From NCBI GenBank assembly GCA_052324925.1, contig JBQPRE010000002.1: DNA of 64,000 bases. One strand, given 5' to 3'. The position numbers were made by a program, and so were the translations under genes. The stretch comes from Flavimobilis sp052324925. Lineage in GTDB: Bacteria; Actinomycetota; Actinomycetes; Actinomycetales; Cellulomonadaceae. Below the pieces are notes generated by a model. That model made no database searches and was not told the origin of the DNA. It worked only from the letters and a program-made list of their open reading frames with translations. Shown here piece by piece: positions 42,845-49,203 of this stretch; the stretch's first letter is position 1, and each line of letters starts with the position of its first letter.

Positions 42845-43791
42845 CGCAAGGCCTCCTCGGCCGACGTCGGTCCGGTCGTGCTCGGCGCGACCCGGTCGTG
42901 CGGGTGATCAGCCCCCGTGAGGGCGAAGAATGCGTCCTCGAGGCTCGCCTCGTTCACCTCGAGCTCGGTGACCTCGGCACCCGAGGCGAGGAGCGCGCGG
43001 AGCGCGGGCACGGCGTCGGCGACATGGAGCGCGACTCGGCGCGTGGTGCCGCCCGGGTCCTCGAACGTGCGCAGGCCGGGCAGCGCGGCGAGCGTGTGCG
43101 CAGCGGCGTCGGTCGTCGCCTTGATCGTCGAGCCTTCGACGATGCGACGGATCTCGGCCGGCGTTCCGTCGGCGATGATCCGGCCGTGATCGATGACGAC
43201 GACGCGGCTTGCCGTGCCCGCGACCTCGGCGAGGTTGTGGCTCGTGTAGAGGATCGTGCGGCCGAGCGCCGCGAACGCGCGCACGTGCTCCCACAGGTCG
43301 CCGCGGGCGGCGACGTCGAGGGCGGCGGTGGGTTCGTCGAGGTAGAGCACGTCGGGGTCGCCGACGAGCGCGACGGCGAAGGACAGGCGTTGACGTTGTC
43401 CGCCCGAGAGCTGCGAGACGCGTTGGTGTGCCTGGGCGGTGAGGTCGGCGCGGCCCAGGGCGAGCGCCGTCGGGATGCGGGTGGGGTGGTACGAGCCGAC
43501 GAGGTCGACGACCTCTGCGGCCGTGAGCGAGCCGGGGGCGTCGGTGTCCTGGAGCATGGCGCCGACGCGGGCCCGGACCGCCTTGTCCGTCGGGGACCCG
43601 CCGAGCACGCGGATGGTTCCTGCTGTCGGGGTGCGCATCCCGAGGAGCATCTCGATCGTCGTGGTCTTGCCGGCGCCGTTGGGCCCGAGCACTGCGACAA
43701 CCTCGCCCGGGTCGATGACGAGGTCGATCCCGTCGACGGCGACGACGTCACCGAAGGTGCGTCGTAGGCCCCGTGCCTCGATCGCGTGCAT
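42841..43791 (-). CDS. ABC transporter ATP-binding protein
   Basis: ATPase subunit of 316 aa with Walker A GPNGAGKTT (about residues 36-44), the signature LSGGQRQRLS, Walker B VLYLDEPTAALD, and a C-terminal DrrA-like regulatory extension of about 80 residues (TFEDPGGTTRRVALHVAD). AGGAGG lies 5 nt before the ATG. Paired with the ABC-2 permease downstream, it forms a drug/lipid-type exporter. The promoter region (43852-43880) has a palindrome over its -10. Confidence 0.94.
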   Translation of the reverse strand: MHAIEARGLRRTFGDVVAVDGIDLVIDPGEVVAVLGPNGAGKTTTIEMLLGMRTPTAGTIRVLGGSPTDKAVRARVGAMLQDTDAPGSLTAAEVVDLVGSYHPTRIPTALALGRADLTAQAHQRVSQLSGGQRQRLSFAVALVGDPDVLYLDEPTAALDVAARGDLWEHVRAFAALGRTILYTSHNLAEVAGTASRVVVIDHGRIIADGTPAEIRRIVEGSTIKATTDAAAHTLAALPGLRTFEDPGGTTRRVALHVADAVPALRALLASGAEVTELEVNEASLEDAFFALTGADHPHDRVAPSTTGPTSAEEALR

Positions 43792-43849
43792 AGTTCCTCC
43801 TGACTCGGGCCGCGAGGCGACCGCTGGGGCGGGACATCCCCGCCGGGCT

Positions 43850-43880
43850 TCACCCTACGAGGGTGACGGTGCTGGTCACA
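43850..43880 (-). promoter_or_regulatory. ABC exporter promoter with a palindromic operator over its -10
   Basis: On the minus strand: TGTGAC (-35, 43875-43880), 17-bp spacer, TAGGGT (-10, 43852-43857). The palindrome TCACCCT-ACG-AGGGTGA (43850-43866) covers the -10. It could be the target of the divergently encoded response regulator or another dimeric protein. Confidence 0.55.
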
Positions 43881-43951
43881 GTGCCGTCCGTCATGCCTGT
43901 CGTGTGCGCGACCCATGACTGATGGCACGGGTCGGCGCTCGTGCGGGTCCG

Positions 43952-43957
43952 TAGGCT
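43952..43957 (+). promoter_or_regulatory. -10 box, leaderless start of the histidine kinase gene
   Basis: TAGGCT, 7-nt spacer, GTG at 43965. Confidence 0.55.
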
Positions 43958-43964
43958 GGGGCGC

Positions 43965-45212
43965 GTGACGGGAGACATGCAGGGACCTCGTGAGGGGCAC
44001 GACGTGGACCTCGTGCCCGACGGAGCGGGGCGGGAGCGGCGTGAGGGAGTGCGCGGCGTCCTGCTGTCCGTCGCAGGCACGGGCGCCTACCTCATGCCTG
44101 CGGTTGCCGCCCTCCTGCCCGGCGCCGGGAGCGGGACGCCCCTGTGGTGGTGCGCCTACCTCGTCGGGCTCGCGGCCTTCGTCCTCCTGGCCATCGTGGG
44201 GTGCGAGCGAGCGCTGACGGTCCACGTGGCCGCGTTCGTGCTCGTGGGTGCTGCGGCCGCCGTCTACCTGCTCGACGCTGGGGACGGTGTGGGGGGAGTG
44301 CCGCTCGTCGTCGCCGCCGCGACCGTGGGCCTCACGCTCCCGTGGCACTGGGTCGTGGTGACGTGTGTGGCGAGCGTCGCCGTCATCGCGGTCGGCAACC
44401 TCCGTGAGCAGGACGTGACGGCGTACGCCGTCATCCTCACGACGATGTACGCGGGGCTCGTGCTGTTCGCCGCGACGACGGGCTACTCGTCGGCCGCCGA
44501 GCGGCGGCTGCGCGAGCGTCACGCGCACGCCCTCGCAGAGCTCACGGTGACGCACCGAGCCCTCCAGGAGGCGCGCGATGACCTTGCCGAGGCGTCCCGC
44601 GCGGCTGAGCGCCTGCGCATCTCGCGGGAGCTGCACGACTTGGTCGGGCACCAGCTTGCCGGGCTCGCGGTGCACCTCGAGGTGGCTGCGCACCTCACCG
44701 AGGGGCAGGCGCAGTCGCACGTGGAGGCGGCTCGCGGCGCCGCCAAGTCGCTTCTTGCTGACGTCCGGACCGTGGTGGCCACGCTGCGCGACGATGCCCC
44801 GACCGATCTGGGAGCCGCTCTCGCGGCCGTGGCTGACGCGGTCCCTCATCCGCGGGTCGTCCTTGTCGCAGAGGGCGTCGACGTGCTCGAGCCGGCCTAC
44901 GCCCATGTGGTGCTGCGCTGTGTCCAGGAGGCGGTGACGAACGCTGTGCGACACGCCCAGGCCGAACGCGTCGACGTCCGTGTGCGCGTGAGTCCGACGC
45001 ACGTGCACCTCGCGGTGCGTGATGACGGGCGTGGCGCGCCCTCGCTCGTGGAGGGCCACGGATTGCGCGGGATGCGCGAGCGTGTGACCGCACTCGGTGG
45101 GAGCGTCGCGATCGAGCCGGGATCAGCGGGGCCGGGGAGCCCCGGCCTCGGTGTGCTCGTCCGCGTCGAGATTCCCCTCGGTGGGGCTCGCTCGGGCGGA
45201 GCGGGAACGTGA
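43965..45212 (+). CDS. sensor histidine kinase, NarL/DesK-type (HisKA_3)
   Basis: Membrane sensor kinase of 415 aa. The N-terminal half holds five or six hydrophobic helices (about residues 32-175) with almost no extracellular loop, as in intramembrane-sensing DesK- or LiaS-like kinases. Then come a coiled linker, the dimerisation box RISRELHDLVGHQLAGL with phospho-His224, and an ATPase domain with RCVQEAVTNAVRHA (N box), VRDDGRG and GLRGMRERV. The GTG at 43965 follows a -10 box directly; an ATG at 43977 is possible. It overlaps the response regulator by 4 bp and is divergent from an ABC exporter, a typical drug- or envelope-stress-sensing layout. Confidence 0.92.
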   Translation: MTGDMQGPREGHDVDLVPDGAGRERREGVRGVLLSVAGTGAYLMPAVAALLPGAGSGTPLWWCAYLVGLAAFVLLAIVGCERALTVHVAAFVLVGAAAAVYLLDAGDGVGGVPLVVAAATVGLTLPWHWVVVTCVASVAVIAVGNLREQDVTAYAVILTTMYAGLVLFAATTGYSSAAERRLRERHAHALAELTVTHRALQEARDDLAEASRAAERLRISRELHDLVGHQLAGLAVHLEVAAHLTEGQAQSHVEAARGAAKSLLADVRTVVATLRDDAPTDLGAALAAVADAVPHPRVVLVAEGVDVLEPAYAHVVLRCVQEAVTNAVRHAQAERVDVRVRVSPTHVHLAVRDDGRGAPSLVEGHGLRGMRERVTALGGSVAIEPGSAGPGSPGLGVLVRVEIPLGGARSGGAGT

Positions 45213-45868
45213 GCGGGCCCGTGCGCGTCGTGCTCGCCGACGACCAGACGCTCGTGCGCCGCGGGCTTGCGGCGCTCCTCGGACTCGCTGAGGGCATCGA
45301 GATCGTCGGGGAGGCGTCCGACGGACGTGAGGCACTCGAGGTCGTCGCGGCGACGCAGCCCGACGTCCTGCTCCTCGACCTGCGGATGCCCGTCCTCGAC
45401 GGGCTGGGGACGCTCGAGGCGCTCGCGCTCGCGGGGCACCGCCCCGCGGTCCTCGTCCTCACGACGTTCGACGACGACGATCTCGTGCTCGCCGCGCTGC
45501 GGGCGGGCGCACGGGGCTATCTCCTCAAGGACGTCACGCTCGACGAGGTCGTTGAGGGCGTCCACACGCTTGCGCGCGGTGAGCGCCTTGTGCAGCCCGC
45601 CGTGACGGCACGCGTGCTTGACAGGCTCGCCGCCGCTCCGCTCGCGGAGCCTCGCCCTGCTGGGCCTGGGATCTCGATGACGCCGCGCGAGACGGAGGTT
45701 CTCCGGCTGCTCGCGGCCGGCTGGTCGAACCGTGAGATCGCGCGAGGGCTCCACCTGGCGGAGGGCACGGTGAAGAACCATGTCTCGGCGATCATGCTCA
45801 AGCTGGGTGTGCGGGACCGGACCCGTGCCGTGGTGCGCGCTCTCGACCTCGGGCTCGTCGGGCGCTGA
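45209..45868 (+). CDS. LuxR/NarL family response regulator
   Basis: DNA-binding response regulator of 219 aa. The receiver domain has the acidic pair Asp11/Asp12, the phospho-acceptor Asp57 in LLLDLRMP, and the Lys in YLLKDV. The C-terminal HTH is of the LuxR type (TPRETEVLRLLAAGWSNREI, then GTVKNHVSAIMLKLGV). The GTG start overlaps the kinase gene (GTGA). The divergent ABC exporter is the likely target. A small GGTTCC/GGAACC hairpin (45883-45902) follows. Confidence 0.95.
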   Translation: MSGPVRVVLADDQTLVRRGLAALLGLAEGIEIVGEASDGREALEVVAATQPDVLLLDLRMPVLDGLGTLEALALAGHRPAVLVLTTFDDDDLVLAALRAGARGYLLKDVTLDEVVEGVHTLARGERLVQPAVTARVLDRLAAAPLAEPRPAGPGISMTPRETEVLRLLAAGWSNREIARGLHLAEGTVKNHVSAIMLKLGVRDRTRAVVRALDLGLVGR

Positions 45869-45928
45869 GTCTCGGAGCAGCTGGTTCCTCAGTCCGGGAA
45901 CCCCGTCGTCGGGCCGGGTGCGGGCGGC

Positions 45929-46924
45929 TCAGTCCGTGGCTGGTGCGAGCTCCGGCATGCCGGGGAACGGGACCCGCGAGGCACCCCACGTGAGTGCGCT
46001 CGACCACGTGTCGGCGGCGAGGTCGAGCGTGGCAGCGCGCGACTGCGGCGGGACGACGGCCAGCAGGGTGACGAGGTCTGCGGTGAGCGCAGTCTCGGCC
46101 TCGGCCACACGAGCGGTCCGAGGCTCGTCGGTCGCGATGCCGTCGGGCAGCGCGTAGGCCACGCGCCGTGGGTCCTCGGGGGTGGCGTCGACACCTGCGA
46201 CGCGAGCCCAGTCGTCGGCGCGCTCCCGGTGGATCGCGGCGCGTGACAACGCGGCGGCCCGGCGCGGGTCCTCGAGACGTGAGGCGAGGACCTCGAGCAT
46301 GTAGCCCGCGGAGTCCTCAGCGACGACGAGCGCGAGCAGGTCGGATGCCGGGACGCCGTCGAGCTCGGCTGGGACGGCAGGAACCGGGGTGAACTCCGTC
46401 TCGGGCTGCTCGGCGTCAGCCGCGGCAGCCAGCGCCCGTGCTGCGGCGAGGTGCGCGATGCTGAGCGAGCCGGTGAGCCGTGCGAAACCGGGGTCCTCGG
46501 CCGTCTCGAGGCCCGCGCGAGCTCGCGACGCAGCCTGAGCAAGGACCTCGATCGTGGCGGGTACGTCGGTCCCCGCGGGTGTACCTGTCGGGGCTGGTGC
46601 GGGGGAGCCGTCGGGACCGACGAGTCCCGACGCGTAGACGCCACCGAGCTGCGTCTCCTGGGAGTCGGCCGCTGCTGCCACCTCGGCGAGGATCGCTGCG
46701 GGACGCTTGGCGGCCTTGGCCGTGGCCGCCTGAGCCGTGGCACGGACGTCGAGCACGTCGGTCACGGCGGCTCGGCGTGCGGCCTCGACGGAGGTGAGGG
46801 ACGGCTCGCTCGGCGGTGGGGTCTCGAGCCGCACGCTGCAGCCGGTGAGCGCGAGCACGACAAGGAGCGACGCCGCCGTACGACGGGTGCGGCGCGGAGA
46901 GGCGGGGCGAGAAGACGTGTCCAT
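45929..46924 (-). CDS. DUF4439 ferritin-like lipoprotein
   Basis: Predicted lipoprotein of 331 aa: a basic N-region (RRTRR), a hydrophobic core and the lipobox ALTGC with Cys29 as the lipidated residue. The mature part is Ala/Glu-rich and helical; its C-terminal half (about 195-325) resembles the DUF4439 ferritin-like domain, often found beside rimP-nusA in actinobacteria. Function unknown. A CATGAT-like -10 precedes the ATG by 8 nt on the minus strand. It is divergent from rimP and convergent with the response regulator. Confidence 0.78.
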   Translation of the reverse strand: MDTSSRPASPRRTRRTAASLLVVLALTGCSVRLETPPPSEPSLTSVEAARRAAVTDVLDVRATAQAATAKAAKRPAAILAEVAAAADSQETQLGGVYASGLVGPDGSPAPAPTGTPAGTDVPATIEVLAQAASRARAGLETAEDPGFARLTGSLSIAHLAAARALAAAADAEQPETEFTPVPAVPAELDGVPASDLLALVVAEDSAGYMLEVLASRLEDPRRAAALSRAAIHRERADDWARVAGVDATPEDPRRVAYALPDGIATDEPRTARVAEAETALTADLVTLLAVVPPQSRAATLDLAADTWSSALTWGASRVPFPGMPELAPATD

Positions 46925-47039
46925 CGCTGCCGATCATGCCACGCGGGACCGTGCGGTTCCGGCCGCGCTCGCCGTGGCGCGTGAGGCACGTCGCACGAGG
47001 TCGACGGCGCAGTGCCGCGTGCGGGCGCCCACCACCGGA

Positions 47040-47045
47040 TAGGCT
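47040..47045 (+). promoter_or_regulatory. -10 element upstream of rimP
   Basis: TAGGCT, about 71 nt before the rimP ATG; a conventional leader with AGGAG. It would drive rimP-nusA. The -35 is weak. Confidence 0.5.
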
Positions 47046-47116
47046 GTGGGTGCGCGCACAACATCACACCGGTCGTTCGTCAGGTGCGAGTGCGCCTGGA
47101 TCGACAGGAGACACAC

Positions 47117-47632
47117 ATGGCATCCCAGCATGAGGACCTCGCTGCGGCTGTGACCGCTGCGATCGCCGGCGCGGTCGGCGCCGCTGACCTCTTCCTCGAG
47201 GACGTCACGATCTCGGGGCCCGTGACGCGCAGCGTCGTGCGCGTCACGGTCGACCTGGGCGAGGACGAGGTCGGTTCGCTCCCGCTCGAGCGGCTTGCCG
47301 ATGTCTCGCGTGCGGTGTCCGAGGCCCTTGACGCCTCTGACGTCCTGCCGCACGCCTATCAGCTCGAGGTGTCGTCGCCCGGCGCGACCCGCACGCTCAC
47401 GGACGCGCGCCACTTCCGTCGTGCTCGGACCCGGCTCGTCCGCGTCGAGATGCGCGACGGCACAGAGATTCTTGGTCGGCTCACCGACGTCGAGGGCGAC
47501 GCGCTCGTGCTTGACGGTGAGGCCGGCGTGACCCACCGCCCGCTGCTTGCTGATGTGCGCCGCGGCCGTGTCGAGCTCGAGATGCGTCGCATCGACGAGG
47601 TCGACCTGGGCGACGACGACGTGGAGGACTGA
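47117..47632 (+). CDS. rimP: ribosome maturation factor RimP
   Basis: RimP helps early 30S assembly. The 171-aa protein has an N-terminal alpha/beta domain (LPLERLADVSRAVSEALD, YQLEVSSPGATRTL) and a C-terminal SH3-like barrel (GTEILGRLTDVEGDALVL). The ATG has AGGAG 7 nt upstream. It is followed 3 bp later by nusA, the classical rimP-nusA-infB order. Confidence 0.96.
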   Translation: MASQHEDLAAAVTAAIAGAVGAADLFLEDVTISGPVTRSVVRVTVDLGEDEVGSLPLERLADVSRAVSEALDASDVLPHAYQLEVSSPGATRTLTDARHFRRARTRLVRVEMRDGTEILGRLTDVEGDALVLDGEAGVTHRPLLADVRRGRVELEMRRIDEVDLGDDDVED

Positions 47633-47635
47633 CCG

Positions 47636-48712
47636 ATGGATATTGACATGACCGCGCTGCGGATGCTCGAGAGCGAGCGGGAGATCCCGCTCGACGTCTT
47701 GGTGTCCGCGATCGAGGAGGCCCTTCGCTCGGCCTACCTGCGCACGCCCGACGCATACGCGCACGCCCGTGTCTCGGTCGACCGCCGCAGCGGACGCGTC
47801 ACCGTGCTCGCTCGCGAGGAGATCGTCACGCAGGTTCCGGTCGAGGCCGACCCCGAGGACCCGGAGTCCGAGCCGACGACGCGGACGCTGCGTGAGCTCG
47901 GCCCCGAGTTCGACCACACGCCGTCTGGCTTCGGCCGGGTCGCGACCGCGACTGCGCGTCAGGTGATCGTCCAGCGTCTGCGTGACGCCGAGGACGAGCA
48001 GGTGCTGGGTCAGTTCCGCGACAAGGAGGGCGAGCTCCTCGGTGGCGTCATCCAGCAGGGTCGCGACTCGCGCGTCGTGCTCGTCGACGTCGGGGGTACC
48101 GAGGCTGTTCTGCCGCAGCACGAGCAGGTGCCGACCGAGCGGTACGTCCACGGGGAGCGGCTGCGCTCGTTCGTCGTCGAGGTGACCCGCGGGCTCAAGG
48201 GTGCGCAGATCGTGCTCTCGCGCACGCACCCCGGGCTCGTGCGCCGCCTCTTCGAGATGGAGGTTCCCGAGGTCGCTGACGGGACGGTCGAGATCCTCGC
48301 GATCGCTCGCGAAGCTGGTCACCGCACGAAGATCGCGGTGCGGTCGACGGTTGCGGGGGTCAACGCAAAGGGTGCGTGCATCGGCCCGATGGGCCAGCGT
48401 GTGCGCGCCGTCATGGCCGAGCTTCACGGCGAGAAGATCGACATCGTCGACTGGGCCGACGACCCGGCGTCGTTCGTCGCGAACGCCCTCTCGCCCGCGA
48501 AGGTCGTCTCGGTCGAGGTCGTCGACCTCGCGGCGCGTGCCGCGCGCGTCATCGTGCCGGACTACCAGCTGTCGCTCGCCATCGGCAAGGAGGGACAGAA
48601 CGCACGTCTCGCCGCGAAGCTCACGGGCTGGCGCATCGATATCCGCTCCGACGGTGGTGTCGACGACGTGGCCGATGGCGCGCCTGCCGATGCCGACGGT
48701 GAGGCGCGCTAG
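47636..48712 (+). CDS. nusA: transcription termination/antitermination factor NusA
   Basis: NusA binds RNA polymerase and modulates pausing, termination and rRNA antitermination. The 358-aa protein has the N-terminal RNAP-binding domain, an S1 domain (about 115-190), and two KH domains with the loops GPMGQRVRAV and AIGKEGQNARLAAKLTG. It lacks the C-terminal acidic repeats of E. coli NusA, as is normal in actinobacteria. The TAG stop is also the first half of the ylxR -10 box. Confidence 0.97.
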   Translation: MDIDMTALRMLESEREIPLDVLVSAIEEALRSAYLRTPDAYAHARVSVDRRSGRVTVLAREEIVTQVPVEADPEDPESEPTTRTLRELGPEFDHTPSGFGRVATATARQVIVQRLRDAEDEQVLGQFRDKEGELLGGVIQQGRDSRVVLVDVGGTEAVLPQHEQVPTERYVHGERLRSFVVEVTRGLKGAQIVLSRTHPGLVRRLFEMEVPEVADGTVEILAIAREAGHRTKIAVRSTVAGVNAKGACIGPMGQRVRAVMAELHGEKIDIVDWADDPASFVANALSPAKVVSVEVVDLAARAARVIVPDYQLSLAIGKEGQNARLAAKLTGWRIDIRSDGGVDDVADGAPADADGEAR

Positions 48713-48715
48713 ACT
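48710..48715 (+). promoter_or_regulatory. -10 box of ylxR, overlapping the nusA stop codon
   Basis: TAGACT, 7-nt spacer, GTG at 48723. Bases 48710-48712 are the nusA TAG. Confidence 0.5.
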
Positions 48716-48722
48716 GGTCGAC

Positions 48723-49064
48723 GTGCGATCTCGCGCCGTGCCTGACGCACCCCACCCACAGACACCCGTGACTCCGACGCCGAACGCCCTCGTGGCGACG
48801 CGGACGGGGCCGGTTCGAACCTGCGTGGGGTGTCGAAGGAAGGACGCGCGAGACGCGCTCGTCCGCCTCGTCGTGGACGTTGCGCCCGGCGCGACCCCCA
48901 GGGTCGTGGTCGATGTGCGGCGGTCACTCCCGGGGCGGGGCGCGTGGGTCCATCCGGACCCGCATTGTCACGAGCTTGCCGAGAAGCGGCGGGCCGTGGT
49001 GCGTGCGCTGCGGATCGATTCGGCAGTAGAGCATGCATGGCAAGGAAACGCTGGACGCGCGTGA
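48723..49064 (+). CDS. ylxR: YlxR family RNA-binding / nucleoid-associated protein
   Basis: YlxR (DUF448) protein of 113 aa with the signature RTCVGCRRKDAR, a central strand region (LVRLVVD) and GRGAWVHPDPHCHELAEKR. Homologues bind RNA or act as nucleoid-associated transcription regulators. It has a 35-residue Pro-rich N-terminal extension. The GTG at 48723 is chosen because a TAGACT -10 lies 7 nt upstream; shorter proteins from internal starts are possible. It stands between nusA and infB as usual. Confidence 0.88.
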   Translation: MRSRAVPDAPHPQTPVTPTPNALVATRTGPVRTCVGCRRKDARDALVRLVVDVAPGATPRVVVDVRRSLPGRGAWVHPDPHCHELAEKRRAVVRALRIDSAVEHAWQGNAGRA

Positions 49065-49203
49065 CCACCCGGTCACTCACGGTCAGGACTTCACCAAGGA
49101 AAGCGGGTCAGAGGCCGATGGGCACCCGATGAGTACTCAGCGATGAGCCCCCAGCACTAAGACGGTCCCTCCCTGTCCGGGGTGGGGCCCAGACAGGAGA
49201 GAT

